Source of the DNA: Methylocella silvestris BL2
GTDB lineage: Bacteria; Pseudomonadota; Alphaproteobacteria; Rhizobiales; Beijerinckiaceae
DNA: 64,000 bases
Assembly: GCF_000021745.1 (NCBI RefSeq)
Contig: NC_011666.1
Location: 496,001-560,000 of the forward strand
Reading direction: 5' to 3'
Numbering within the stretch: the stretch's first letter is position 1; each line of letters begins with the position of its first letter. Below, one piece after another: positions 28,235-37,279 of the stretch. The notes beneath the pieces are model-generated. The model had not been told where the DNA came from, ran no database searches, and worked only from the letters and a program-made list of their open reading frames with translations. The translations under genes were made by a program, and so were the position numbers.

Positions 28235-29092
28235 ATGCGACGCGACAATCTTCTTTTCGGCTGGCTAGGCGCTGGCGTAGCGCTTGTCGCCCTTGGCGGC
28301 GGCGCGATTGCGGAGCAGGCCGCGGCCGACAAAAGCAGGGACCTGAGAATCTGCGCGTCGGAAAAAGAGGCGCCGTTCTCGATCAAGGACGGCAAAGGCT
28401 TCGAGAACCGTATCGCCATCGCGCTCGCCGAGGCGATGAATCGCAAGCCCGTCTTTGTATGGACCGCCCGGCCGGCGATCTACCTCGTCCGCGACTATCT
28501 CGACAAGAATCTCTGCGACGTCGTCATCGGAGTTGATACGGGCGACGCGCGCGTGCTTTCGAGCGCCCCCTATTATCGCTCCGCCTATGTCTTCCTCTCG
28601 CGCGAGAATGAAAACCTCGATATTGAGTCCTGGAAAGATCCGCGAATTGACAAGGTCGGTCATATCGCCGTTTCGTTCGGTTCGCCTGGAGAGGTGATGC
28701 TGAAAGATCTCGGCAAATATGAAGACAACATGGCCTATCTCTATTCGTTGGTGAACTTCAAGGCGCCGCGGAACGAATATACGCAGATCCCGCCCTCAAA
28801 GATCGTCGAGGAAGTCGTTCTGGGCAACGCCGGTCTCGCGGCCGCGTTCGCGCCGGAAGTCGCGCGCTACGTGAAGGCCTCGCCGGAGCCCCTTCGCATG
28901 ACGGTAATTTCCGATGACGCAATCAGCGGCGATGGAGCGAAGACGCCGCAACATTTCGATCAGTCTGTTGGGGTGCGTAAAGATGACGTTGCCCTTCTCG
29001 AGGAGGTGAACGCAGGCCTCGCGAAAGCTCAGCCCAGGATCACATCGATTCTCAAGGAGGAAGGCATTCCTCTGCTCGACAAGGGGATGTGA
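28235..29092 (+). CDS. mxaJ: MxaJ, methanol-oxidation accessory protein (periplasmic binding fold)
   Basis: 285 aa with an N-terminal signal (LGAGVALVALGGGAIA) and a family-3 solute-binding-protein fold: LRICASEKEAPFSIKDGKGF at the start of the mature chain, then DVVIGVDTGDARVLSSAPYY. MxaJ is required for active methanol dehydrogenase and probably acts as a periplasmic helper or chaperone for MxaF. It lies between mxaF and mxaG as in other methylotrophs. Confidence 0.92.
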   Translation: MRRDNLLFGWLGAGVALVALGGGAIAEQAAADKSRDLRICASEKEAPFSIKDGKGFENRIAIALAEAMNRKPVFVWTARPAIYLVRDYLDKNLCDVVIGVDTGDARVLSSAPYYRSAYVFLSRENENLDIESWKDPRIDKVGHIAVSFGSPGEVMLKDLGKYEDNMAYLYSLVNFKAPRNEYTQIPPSKIVEEVVLGNAGLAAAFAPEVARYVKASPEPLRMTVISDDAISGDGAKTPQHFDQSVGVRKDDVALLEEVNAGLAKAQPRITSILKEEGIPLLDKGM

Positions 29093-29147
29093 CCGGCCGC
29101 GCCGACAAACGTCAATGACAGAAACTTTGCGTGACCTGGAATCTAGA

Positions 29148-29756
29148 ATGAAGCGTCTGAAATTCTATCGGAACCTCGCGTTTTCCATGTTGACCGTCAC
29201 AATCTGCCTAGGAGCTTTCGCACAAACAACCAGCCTCGATCTCAGGAATACGGTGACCGGCGAACCCATGTCGCTCGATGACGCTTTGCCAGACGGGCGC
29301 GACACGGAAGGCGTGAAGCGCTTTCTGCAAACCGGGCACAACCCGTATAGCTCGGACAAGAGCTGCCTGTACAAAGGTTCGCAGATCTTCCTAACGGCGT
29401 GCTCGGGCTGTCACGGCCATCTCGCCGAGGGTAAGATTGGTCCGGGCCTTAACGATGACTATTGGACCTATCCGAAGAATCAGACCGACCAGGGCATGTT
29501 CGAGACGATCTTCGGCGGCGCGCAAGCGCAGATGGGACCGCAATCGCTCAATTTGACGCTTGACGAGATATTGCAGGTCATGTCGTGGGTCCGTCACCTC
29601 TACAAGGATGGCGCCAGCGGAGCGGTCTGGCTGACGCCAGAGGAGAAAGCGCACTTTAAGCCCTACAGCGAACACGATGCGCCGATCCCTGCGGATTCGC
29701 CGGGTCTCTGCAATCCGGCCGCCGAGGCCAAGCCAGCGACGGCGCTCAGCAAATAA
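29148..29756 (+). CDS. mxaG: Cytochrome cL (MxaG), electron acceptor of methanol dehydrogenase
   Basis: About 202-aa periplasmic c-type cytochrome that takes electrons from MxaFI. One haem-binding CSGCH is present, followed by GKIGPGLNDDYWTYPKN, and the methionine ligand is likely in the GGAQAQMGPQS segment. ATG 29148 is preferred because it begins a normal signal peptide (MKRLKFYRNLAFSMLTVTI); the upstream in-frame ATG at 29115 adds an acidic leader not expected before a signal peptide. Confidence 0.93.
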   Translation: MKRLKFYRNLAFSMLTVTICLGAFAQTTSLDLRNTVTGEPMSLDDALPDGRDTEGVKRFLQTGHNPYSSDKSCLYKGSQIFLTACSGCHGHLAEGKIGPGLNDDYWTYPKNQTDQGMFETIFGGAQAQMGPQSLNLTLDEILQVMSWVRHLYKDGASGAVWLTPEEKAHFKPYSEHDAPIPADSPGLCNPAAEAKPATALSK

Positions 29757-29759
29757 TAA

Positions 29760-29805
29760 GCGGCCAACAATGGCCGCCAAGCGATATCGCGCCAAACATC
29801 GCGAT
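29760..29805 (+). other. Two small hairpins between mxaG and mxaI
   Basis: GCGGCCA, loop ACAA, TGGCCGC (29760-29777) and ATCGCG, eight-base loop, CGCGAT (29786-29805) stand directly before the CGGAGGAG ribosome-binding site of mxaI. There is no T tract, so they are more likely to be processing or stability elements than terminators. Confidence 0.5.
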
Positions 29806-29824
29806 TAACCCGGAGGAGAACAAC

Positions 29825-30130
29825 ATGCTCAAGAAGATCGCATATGCATTGCCCTCGGTCTGCGCCGCTGGTTTCGTGCTTGCAGTGACGACCTTTTCCG
29901 CTGCAGCCTATGATGGCCAGACCTGTGTCGCGCCAGGCAATTGCTGGGAGCCGAAGCCGGGATTTCCGGCGAAGATCGCCGGTTCGAAATACGACCCGAA
30001 GCACAATCCGAAAGAGCTCGCCAAGCAGTCGGAGTCAATCACCGCGATGGAAGAACGCAACGCCAAGCGCGTCGCGGCTTTCAAGAAGACCGGCAAGTTC
30101 GTCTATGAGGTCGAAAAGATCGCAGACTGA
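29825..30130 (+). CDS. mxaI: Methanol dehydrogenase small subunit MxaI
   Basis: 101 aa with a signal peptide ending about TFSAAA, leaving a mature beta subunit of about 74 residues, the usual size. The conserved YDGQTCVAPGNCWEPKPG carries the cysteine pair, and the Lys-rich C-terminal helix is KRVAAFKKTGKFVYEVEKI. It wraps around MxaF in the alpha2beta2 enzyme; a small subunit is found with MxaF but not with XoxF. A strong CGGAGGAG lies eight bases before the ATG. Confidence 0.97.
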   Translation: MLKKIAYALPSVCAAGFVLAVTTFSAAAYDGQTCVAPGNCWEPKPGFPAKIAGSKYDPKHNPKELAKQSESITAMEERNAKRVAAFKKTGKFVYEVEKIAD

Positions 30131-30242
30131 TTTTCGAGCGCGTCCCGGCGCCTCGCTCCGCCCCATGTGGATTTCGTCCCGTTCCCGCGCATCGCCGGGG
30201 CGGGACGCAGGATTCAATGCCTCGATCCCGACATCCAGCACA

Positions 30243-31289
30243 ATGGAAAATATGACAGCGGCGCCGCAGCAAGAGTCTGCTCCAGATCTCGCGGCATGGC
30301 GCAACGCCGCCCATGCGCTGCAGGCTGAGATCGGCAAGGCGGTGCTCGGTCAAAAACGCGCCATAACGCTGTTGACGATCGCGGTCTTCGCGCGCGGACA
30401 TGTGTTGCTGGAGGGCGATGTCGGCACCGGGAAGACGACTCTTCTGCGCGCATTCGCGCGCGCGATAGGAGGCGCTTTCGAGCGGGTCGAAGGCACGATC
30501 GACCTGATGCCGGGTGATCTCATCTATCATACCTATCTTGCGGCGGACGGGCGGCCGCGGGTCGAGCCGGGTCCGGCGCTTCGCCGCGGCGAAGAGCTAT
30601 CGATCTTTTTCTTCAACGAAATCAACCGCGCGCGGCCGCAAGTTCATGCGCTTTTGCTGCGGCTCATGGCCGAGCGCAGCCTCTCGGCTTTTGATCGGGA
30701 TTATCATTTTCCGTTTCTCCAGGTTTTCGCCGACCGCAATCGCGTCGAGCGGGAGGAAACATTCGAGTTGCCGGCAGCCGCGCGGGATCGATTCTTCATG
30801 GAGATCGGCGTCGAAGCGCCGGCCGACAGGGAAACGCGGCGGCGCCTGATATTCGAGACGCGGTTCCACGACGCGGATGCGCTGGTCAACTCAGTCCAGC
30901 CAAATGTGGTCGACTATCGCGCGCTCGACGAAGTTGCTCGCGCCATTCAGCAACAAGTCCGCGCAAGCCCGGTCATCGAGGATTACGTTGTGACGCTGTG
31001 GCAGGCGATCGGCGATCCGCTTTCGTTCGGGATCGCGCTTGCGGATGTCGACATGGAGCGGCTGATCCAGGGCGGCGGCAGTCCGCGCGGACTGAGCTTT
31101 CTGGTTCGCGCCGCCCGCGTTCGCGCCTGGCTCGAGGGCCGCGACATTCTCCTGCCGGAAGACGTGCGCGACGTGTTCTTCGAGACGATGGCGCACCGTA
31201 TTTTCCTCGATCCGATTTATGAACTGCGTCGCGAGGCGCTGGTCGCGGAGCTTTGCCGGCGAGTCTTTGAGACGGTCCCATCGCCCTGA
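30243..31289 (+). CDS. mxaR: MxaR, MoxR-family AAA+ ATPase
   Basis: 348-aa cytoplasmic AAA+ ATPase. Walker A is GDVGTGKTT (about residues 58-66), Walker B is FFFNEINRARP, and the sensor region is in VFADRNRVEREETFELP. MoxR ATPases act with von Willebrand factor A proteins as metal-insertion or assembly chaperones. Here MxaR is thought to work with MxaS, MxaC and MxaL in putting calcium into methanol dehydrogenase. ATG 30243 or 30252 is the probable start; a longer in-frame extension would overlap mxaI and is not supported. Confidence 0.92.
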   Translation: MENMTAAPQQESAPDLAAWRNAAHALQAEIGKAVLGQKRAITLLTIAVFARGHVLLEGDVGTGKTTLLRAFARAIGGAFERVEGTIDLMPGDLIYHTYLAADGRPRVEPGPALRRGEELSIFFFNEINRARPQVHALLLRLMAERSLSAFDRDYHFPFLQVFADRNRVEREETFELPAAARDRFFMEIGVEAPADRETRRRLIFETRFHDADALVNSVQPNVVDYRALDEVARAIQQQVRASPVIEDYVVTLWQAIGDPLSFGIALADVDMERLIQGGGSPRGLSFLVRAARVRAWLEGRDILLPEDVRDVFFETMAHRIFLDPIYELRREALVAELCRRVFETVPSP

Positions 31290-31314
31290 TGGGTCAATAT
31301 TCTTGGACATCCCG

Positions 31315-32163
31315 ATGAGAGAAGATGCGCTCCTGTCCTACCGCCCGCATGCCCGACCGCGAACGGGGCGCCCCGGAGCTCATCCCGGCGCCGATGTCGG
31401 CAGTCTCGGCCTGTTTCGCAATCATGCGCCTTTTTCACGCCATCCGGAGGCGCGCCGGATCGATCTTCGCGCCAGTCTGCGCGATCCGTTCGGCGAGATC
31501 CATGTGCGGCGTTTCGAGCCGCGCAGCGTCGTCAACGTCTATGCGCTGGTCGATCTTTCGGCTTCGATGGGTTTTACGGGGCGGGCCTCGAAGATCGCCC
31601 TTGTTGAAGACATCTGTGTCGCCATGGCGCGCGCGGCGCATCGCTACGGCGACGCCTTCGGGATCATAGGGGCCGACGCGCACATCCGCCGGGATTTCCA
31701 GATTCGAGCGACGCGCCGGCGAAGCCTGGAAACGGAGATCGAGGATTTGTTTCGTCGATCGGCTCCAGCGGGGCGGAGCGCGGCGGGACTGGCCGAGGCT
31801 GCGGGCCTCATCGCGGGGCGCCGCAAGCTCGTCTTCATTCTTTCCGATTTCCGTCAACCGGCGACCGTCATCGACTCCCTTCTCGCAAGTCTTGTTCGCC
31901 ACGATGTCGTGCCGATTGTCGTCGGCGATTCCGCTGAAGAGAGTGATTTGCCCGAATGGGGCCTCATCGAGATGCAGGATCTGGAGACAGGCCAGAGCCG
32001 GGTGGTGTTCATGCGTCCGGCCCTCCGCCGCAAATGGCTGGATGAGGCTGCGCGGCGCAAGAGCGAGTTGCGGCGCCTGTTCCTGCGCTACGGACGGACG
32101 CCCGTCATCGTCGCCGATCGCCTCGACATCGAGAATTTGTCCCGCCAGCTTTTGGAAGCCTGA
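31315..32163 (+). CDS. mxaS: MxaS, DUF58/VWA-like assembly protein
   Basis: 282-aa protein of the DUF58 family. The typical N-terminal RPHARPRTGRPGAHPGAD and RDPFGEIHVRRFEPR precede a VWA-like domain whose metal site begins VYALVDLSASM. MxaS is needed for active methanol dehydrogenase and pairs with the ATPase MxaR. The ATG at 31315, just after mxaR, is the natural start. Confidence 0.88.
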   Translation: MREDALLSYRPHARPRTGRPGAHPGADVGSLGLFRNHAPFSRHPEARRIDLRASLRDPFGEIHVRRFEPRSVVNVYALVDLSASMGFTGRASKIALVEDICVAMARAAHRYGDAFGIIGADAHIRRDFQIRATRRRSLETEIEDLFRRSAPAGRSAAGLAEAAGLIAGRRKLVFILSDFRQPATVIDSLLASLVRHDVVPIVVGDSAEESDLPEWGLIEMQDLETGQSRVVFMRPALRRKWLDEAARRKSELRRLFLRYGRTPVIVADRLDIENLSRQLLEA

Positions 32164-32168
32164 CGCGA

Positions 32169-33074
32169 ATGTGGCGCATGGCTTTCATCTGGTTGTGCCT
32201 GGCGATCGCCTGTCCTGCAGCGCAAGCGCAAATTGTCTCTGTGCAAAGGGAGGAGCCGCGGCCGTTCGGCTATTTTGTTGGCGACCTCATCGCCCTTGAG
32301 GTCTTCGTCGCCGTCGACTCCGGCTATCTGATCGACCCCGCGTCGCTGCCGAAGGCGGGGCCGGTCGCCTATTGGCTCGATCTGCGCAGCGTGTCGGTCG
32401 ACGATCTCGGCGGCAGTCCGAGACAATGGCGCCTGCGACTCGTCTATCAGAACTTTTATGTTGCGCTCGACGTCCGGCGCATGACGATTCCGGGCTTCGA
32501 CTTGATCTTCAAATCCGGCGGAAATTCCGCCAAGGCGTCTGTGGCGCCGTGGCCGTTCAGCGTGTCGCCGCTGCGCGAGATTCTGCCGACCGCCGATAAC
32601 CCCATCGATTTCCTGCGCGCCGATATTGCTCCTGCGCCGGTCAGTCTCGGGCCGAGCCGGCGCGCGCTATTGGTCTTTTCGGGCCTCTCGGCGTTGATGC
32701 TCGGGCTTGTGGCCTTTGATCGTTCGTGGCCCCCGTTTCGGCGCGCGCAGGCGCGGCCCTTCGCGCTGGCGGCCCGGCGTCTTCGCAGGATGCGGCCGGA
32801 CGGGTCAATAGACCAGTTTGGCGCTGCGCTCCGAACCCTGCATCAATCGATCGACGTCACCGCCGGGCGCCGCCTGCTGGCGGAAGATCTTGAGAGCTTT
32901 CTTGCCGAACATCCAGATTATCTCGTCGAGGCGGAGAGTTTCGCGCGCTTCTTCGGAGCCTCGCACCGTATCTTCTTCGCCAGCGACGAGGCGGCGGCGG
33001 AACGCCTTTTGCCGCCACCTGAACTTGTCTCGTTCAGCCAGCGTCTCGCGAAGCTCGAGCGAGCCGCGGCATGA
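32169..33074 (+). CDS. mxaA: MxaA, calcium-insertion/assembly protein
   Basis: 301 aa with a cleavable signal peptide (MAFIWLCLAIACPAAQAQ), a periplasmic beta-rich domain (EEPRPFGYFVGDLIALEVFV), one membrane segment (RALLVFSGLSALMLGLVAF) and a cytoplasmic tail. This is the MxaA layout. In Methylobacterium, mxaA, mxaK and mxaL mutants make methanol dehydrogenase lacking calcium. It starts six bases after mxaS and overlaps mxaC by four bases. Confidence 0.9.
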   Translation: MWRMAFIWLCLAIACPAAQAQIVSVQREEPRPFGYFVGDLIALEVFVAVDSGYLIDPASLPKAGPVAYWLDLRSVSVDDLGGSPRQWRLRLVYQNFYVALDVRRMTIPGFDLIFKSGGNSAKASVAPWPFSVSPLREILPTADNPIDFLRADIAPAPVSLGPSRRALLVFSGLSALMLGLVAFDRSWPPFRRAQARPFALAARRLRRMRPDGSIDQFGAALRTLHQSIDVTAGRRLLAEDLESFLAEHPDYLVEAESFARFFGASHRIFFASDEAAAERLLPPPELVSFSQRLAKLERAAA

Positions 33075-34111
33075 GTCTGACATTCGCCGATCCCCAGTTC
33101 CTCTGGCTCACGCCGCTGGCGGCGCTGCCGCTGCTTGGCGGCCTTCTGCGCCGTTCCGCATACCCTTCGCTCGGCGGCGTTCCCGTCGACGTCCTGTCGC
33201 GCCTGTTATCATTGGCGCTGACGTTTGCCGCTGTCGCCGCCATCGGATCGACGGCGCTGGCGCTCACCGGCCCGCGTCGAGGCGGGGAGCTTGTTGAGAA
33301 GATCGGCGACGGCGCCGAGACCGCGCTCCTCATCGATCGCAGCGGCAGCATGAACGAGACCTTTGCCGGGCGGCCGCCGGAAGGCGGCGAAGAGTCGAAG
33401 GCAAACGCGGCGCGGCGCGTCCTTCAGGACTATGTCCGGCGGCGGCAGCATGATCGCTTCGGCGTGGTCGGGTTTTCGACCTCGCCGATCCGCATGCTTC
33501 CGTTGACCGACAATATGGACGCCGTGCTTGGCGCCGTCGCCGCGATCGATCGTCCGGGCCTTGATTACACCGACATTGGGCGAGGTCTTTCGACGGCGCT
33601 CAGCCTGCTGTCCGAGGACGCCGGCCAATCCCCGCGCGTGCTTCTGCTCGTTTCGGACGGCGCGGCTGTGATCGATCCCAAAGTGCAGCAGACGTTGCGC
33701 ATGACCTTCGCGCGCATGCCGGTCAATCTCTACTGGCTGTTTCTTCGCACCGCCAATTCGACCGGCATTTCAGACACGCCAAAGCCCGGCGAGGATACGC
33801 CGCAGGCGATGCCCGAGCGTCATCTCGATCTCTTCTTCAAGAGCCTCAAAATTCCCTACAAGGCGTTCGAGGTCGAAAATCCCGGCGCTGTCGAGGCTGC
33901 GGTCGCGGAGATCGGACGACTCGAAACCCATCCGATCGTCTATCGCGAACGCCTGCCGACGGAAGATCTCACCGGCTTCTTTGCGGCGCTCGGGCTGCTG
34001 TCGAGTCTCGCCCTCGTCGCCGCGAAGATTTTCGAGACAGGGCTCTTCAAAAGCAGTCTGCCGCTGGGCCTTCCTCAAGCGGCGGGGCCCTCTCGCAGGA
34101 GAGCCGCATGA
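33071..34111 (+). CDS. mxaC: MxaC, VWA-domain membrane protein
   Basis: 346 aa with N-terminal membrane segments (LTPLAALPLLGGLLR; LLSLALTFAAVAAIGSTALA). A von Willebrand factor A domain follows, with the MIDAS motif ALLIDRSGSMNET. A C-terminal membrane segment is present (GFFAALGLLSSLALVAAKIF). Assembly protein of methanol dehydrogenase, acting with MxaL and the MxaR ATPase. Four-base overlaps with mxaA upstream and mxaK downstream show tight coupling. Confidence 0.92.
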   Translation: MSLTFADPQFLWLTPLAALPLLGGLLRRSAYPSLGGVPVDVLSRLLSLALTFAAVAAIGSTALALTGPRRGGELVEKIGDGAETALLIDRSGSMNETFAGRPPEGGEESKANAARRVLQDYVRRRQHDRFGVVGFSTSPIRMLPLTDNMDAVLGAVAAIDRPGLDYTDIGRGLSTALSLLSEDAGQSPRVLLLVSDGAAVIDPKVQQTLRMTFARMPVNLYWLFLRTANSTGISDTPKPGEDTPQAMPERHLDLFFKSLKIPYKAFEVENPGAVEAAVAEIGRLETHPIVYRERLPTEDLTGFFAALGLLSSLALVAAKIFETGLFKSSLPLGLPQAAGPSRRRAA

Positions 34112-34698
34112 TGCGAAGGATCTGGAGCCGCCTCGCAGAGATTGCGCGCAGGGCGAGATCGCCTCTTCTCGTTGGCTTCCTCGCCGCTTCTCTCGCTGGC
34201 GTCGCCTATGCCGCCTCAAAATACGCTGCAGCCAGCGCGGATAACCGCAAAATCGCCGCCCTTCGCGAGGGACGCGACGTTCCCGTTTCGCTTAATTCTG
34301 CGGGGGAAGTTGTATTCGCCCGCATCCATTTTCTGCTCATTCACGATTCGATCGATGAAGCGCAGGCGCTCGTCAATGCATTGGATCAGAAGCCCGGCGC
34401 GCCCGTGCGAGCGCGAGCGCGCTACGATCTCGGCAATGCGCGAATGCGTCTTGGCTTCGATCTTGTCGAGAGCGGCAAACTGGAAAAGGCCGAGCCGCTC
34501 ATCAATCTCGCCCGCTCCGACTACAGGCAGGCGCTGAGCCTCGACCCGGACCTGTGGGACGCGCGCTATAATCTCGACGTTGCGATGCGGCTCATCCGCG
34601 ATTTCCCCGGCTTCGACGAAGCGCGCGGCGAAGAGATCCCCGCCAAACCGGGAGAGTTCTGGACCGATCTGCCGGGCAAGCCGCGGGGTTTGCCGTGA
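34108..34698 (+). CDS. mxaK: MxaK, calcium-insertion protein
   Basis: 196 aa with one N-terminal membrane segment (SPLLVGFLAASLAGVAYAAS). The periplasmic helical domain resembles TPR repeats (RARYDLGNARMRLGFDLVES, then DYRQALSLDPDLWDARYNLD). Required for calcium insertion into methanol dehydrogenase. Overlaps mxaC and mxaL by four bases on each side. Confidence 0.88.
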   Translation: MMRRIWSRLAEIARRARSPLLVGFLAASLAGVAYAASKYAAASADNRKIAALREGRDVPVSLNSAGEVVFARIHFLLIHDSIDEAQALVNALDQKPGAPVRARARYDLGNARMRLGFDLVESGKLEKAEPLINLARSDYRQALSLDPDLWDARYNLDVAMRLIRDFPGFDEARGEEIPAKPGEFWTDLPGKPRGLP

Positions 34699-35723
34699 CT
34701 GCGGGGCCGCGCTTTCCGCGCCGCGAGACGCTGCGCGACGGGCGCTTCTGGCTGCTTTGCGCAACGGCCTTTCTACTCGCTGTAAGTTTCGCGCTGCCAA
34801 GTTTTCGAAGCAAGGCCAATGGCGTCGATCTCCTCGTTGTCGTTGACATCACCGGCAGTATGAACACCCGCGACTACCGCGAAAATGGCCATCCTGTCAG
34901 CCGCCTTGAACATGTGAAAGCAAGCCTGCGGTCGCTCCTTCCCGAGCTGCCATGTCCGGCGCGCGTCGGCCTCGCCATATTCACGGAGCGCCAGCCATTC
35001 CTTCTGTTCGAGCCGATCGATGTCTGCGGCGCCTTTGCTCCCGTCGAGGGCGCGATCGCCGGACTCGATTGGCGCATGGCCTGGGAAGGCGACAGCCATA
35101 TCGCAGCGGGCCTCTATCGCGCCATCGACATAGCGCATGATGTGAACGCGGATCTCGTCTTCTTCACCGACGGTCAGGAAGCGCCGCCTTTGCCAGCTTC
35201 GGGCGGTCCCGAATTTACGGGCGAGCGAGGCGCGGTGAAAGGGCTCATCGTCGGGACTGGGGGCTTTGCGCTTTCTCCCATTCCCAAATTCGACGACGAA
35301 GGCCGCGAAATCGGCTTTTTCGGCGTCGCCGACGTGCCGCACGAAAATCGCTTCGGTCCGCCGCCGGCGGATGCGGAGCAGCGTGAAGGCTACAATCCGC
35401 GCAATGCGCCGTTTGGCTCGGCGGCCGCGACGGGAACGGAACATCTCTCGTCGCTGCGCGAGCCCTACCTCAAGTCGCTCGGCGACAAGACAGGCCTTGG
35501 CTACATTCGTCTTGAGGACGCCTCGGCGCTTCGCAAGGCCATCCTGGCGGAAGCCCGGCCGCACGCGGTCGAACGGGAGCGCCCGCTGCGGCCTTTCGCG
35601 CTCGGACTGGCGTTCATCCTGCTCGTCGCTCTCTACGGGGCTCCGCCCCTGTGGACTCTCTTGAAGCGATTGCGCGCGGATCGCATCTCAACCCTCGCAA
35701 TCTGGAGAAAATCGCGGGCATGA
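34695..35723 (+). CDS. mxaL: MxaL, VWA-domain calcium-insertion protein
   Basis: 342 aa from a GTG start that overlaps the mxaK stop. An N-terminal membrane anchor (FWLLCATAFLLAVSFAL) is followed by a VWA domain with the metal-site motif LLVVVDITGSMNTRDY and a C-terminal membrane segment (FALGLAFILLVALYGAPPL). Acts with MxaA, MxaC and MxaK in calcium loading. Its stop overlaps the mxaD start (ATGA). Confidence 0.91.
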   Translation: MTAGPRFPRRETLRDGRFWLLCATAFLLAVSFALPSFRSKANGVDLLVVVDITGSMNTRDYRENGHPVSRLEHVKASLRSLLPELPCPARVGLAIFTERQPFLLFEPIDVCGAFAPVEGAIAGLDWRMAWEGDSHIAAGLYRAIDIAHDVNADLVFFTDGQEAPPLPASGGPEFTGERGAVKGLIVGTGGFALSPIPKFDDEGREIGFFGVADVPHENRFGPPPADAEQREGYNPRNAPFGSAAATGTEHLSSLREPYLKSLGDKTGLGYIRLEDASALRKAILAEARPHAVERERPLRPFALGLAFILLVALYGAPPLWTLLKRLRADRISTLAIWRKSRA

Positions 35724-36250
35724 AACATTTCTTTTCGATTGTCGCATTCTTGCTTTTCGCGACCGCGGCCGCCGCGCATGGACCAACGCCGCAAAAGGCC
35801 GAAGAAACGATCGCCATCGCAGCCAGCCCGAACGCTGTATGGGCGATCGTCGCCGATTTTGGCGCCATTTCCAGCTGGCATCCCCTTATTGCCGAAAGCC
35901 AGTCTACAGACGGAAATAAAGCCGGCGCGACGCGAAAGCTGACGCTGAAAAAGGGCGGCGTTCTGACGGAGGATCTCGACGAATATGACGCCCCGGGAAT
36001 GAGCTACAGCTATCGCGTCGAGGACCCCAATCTCGACGCCCTGGCGGTCAGTTTTTATTCGGCGACCCTCAGCGTCAAGCCCGCTGCGGATGGCGGCAGC
36101 ACGGTCGAATGGTTCGGCCGTTTCTATCGCGGCGACACCGGCAACTTTCCGCCGGAAGATCTGAATGATGAGGCGGCCCAAAAATCCATGTCGGAATTTA
36201 TGAAAGCGGGACTGGCCGGTCTAAAGGCGAAAGCCGAAGCGAAACCTTAG
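35720..36250 (+). CDS. mxaD: MxaD, periplasmic SRPBCC-fold methanol-oxidation protein
   Basis: 176 aa with a signal peptide (HFFSIVAFLLFATAAAA) and an SRPBCC/polyketide-cyclase-like fold: ETIAIAASPNAVWAIVADFG and ISSWHPLIAES are typical. In Methylobacterium MxaD stimulates electron transfer between methanol dehydrogenase and cytochrome cL. The ATG at 35720 overlaps the mxaL stop; a longer in-frame start inside mxaL is not supported. Confidence 0.88.
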   Translation: MKHFFSIVAFLLFATAAAAHGPTPQKAEETIAIAASPNAVWAIVADFGAISSWHPLIAESQSTDGNKAGATRKLTLKKGGVLTEDLDEYDAPGMSYSYRVEDPNLDALAVSFYSATLSVKPAADGGSTVEWFGRFYRGDTGNFPPEDLNDEAAQKSMSEFMKAGLAGLKAKAEAKP

Positions 36251-36259
36251 GAGAAGCGG

Positions 36260-37240
36260 TTGGTCACGCGGCGCGATCTCCTTTCCGGCGCATTCGGCCT
36301 CGCCCTTGCGGCGCCCCGAGCGTTCGCAGCGCCCGTCGGCGCAAGAGTCGGGTCGCGCATCTATGTCGCGGACCAGGATGGCCGCCGGATCCTCGTCATC
36401 GATCCCATGCGCGATGAAGTGGCGGCGGTAATCGCGCTCGGGGCAGGGCCTGCCGCTCTCGCCAGCGCGCCGGACGGGTCCGCCATCTATGCGACGCATC
36501 CGGATTGCGGAGAAATCTCCGTGATCGGCGTGCGGGAACAGAAGCTGCTCCAGACCTTCTATGTTGGCGGGACGCCTTTTGGCCTCGCCGTCGCCGCCAA
36601 CGACGAACTTGTCGTCGGCGACTGGAATGACGCCGTCTTGATCCGCGTCAATCGCGGCAACGGCGAAGTCAACGGGCGCATCGCAATCGGGCGCTCGCCC
36701 GCATTGATTGTCGCCGACCCGTCCCGCCGCCGGCTCTATGTCGCGGAAAGGGGGGATTCAACGATCGGCGTCATCGACGTGGACCGTCTCGAGCGCATTG
36801 CGGCGCTCCGGGTCGGGGAGGCGCCCTTCGCGCTCGCTTTGACGCCGGACGGGCGACGTCTTTACGCCGCGAATGTCCGCGGCGGAAACGTCTCCCTTGT
36901 CGATACGGAACGGCTTGCTGTGGTTGGCGCGTTCGAATCCGGCCCGATGCCCTACGGCCTCGCTGTGGCGGACGACGGCAAGACGCTTCTCGTCGTCAAT
37001 CAACAGGCGGGGACGCTGTCCCTTATCGCTACGAACCGCTTTGAGGCGGCCGTCAAGATAAAGGTCGGCCGCTACCCGGAAGGCGTCGTGGTCGCCGCGG
37101 AGCTTGGCAAAGCCTATGTCATGAACTGGTTCTCGGGAGACATTTCGGTCATCGATCTCGAAGCCGGCCTCGAGGCGCGGCGGATCAGGACCGGCGGCGG
37201 CCCGCGCGCGGCCCTCCGCGTGTCTGGCCCGACCCTTTGA
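36260..37240 (+). CDS. Exported YVTN-type beta-propeller protein of the mxa cluster
   Basis: 326 aa from a TTG start with TAGGAGAAG upstream. The N-terminus TRRDLLSGAFGLALAAPRA looks like a Tat signal peptide, suggesting export in folded form. The rest is a seven-bladed propeller with repeated units such as YVADQDGRRILVIDP, YVAERGDSTIGVIDV, YAANVRGGNVSLVDT and YVMNWFSGDISVIDL. It occupies the place of mxaE in the Methylobacterium order, but identity with MxaE could not be confirmed by eye. A role in assembly or as a surface-binding protein in the periplasm is possible; its function is unknown. Confidence 0.8.
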   Translation: MVTRRDLLSGAFGLALAAPRAFAAPVGARVGSRIYVADQDGRRILVIDPMRDEVAAVIALGAGPAALASAPDGSAIYATHPDCGEISVIGVREQKLLQTFYVGGTPFGLAVAANDELVVGDWNDAVLIRVNRGNGEVNGRIAIGRSPALIVADPSRRRLYVAERGDSTIGVIDVDRLERIAALRVGEAPFALALTPDGRRLYAANVRGGNVSLVDTERLAVVGAFESGPMPYGLAVADDGKTLLVVNQQAGTLSLIATNRFEAAVKIKVGRYPEGVVVAAELGKAYVMNWFSGDISVIDLEAGLEARRIRTGGGPRAALRVSGPTL

Positions 37241-37279
37241 GAGAGCTGCGCGCCTCATCGTTCGGCAAGGCCACATCGT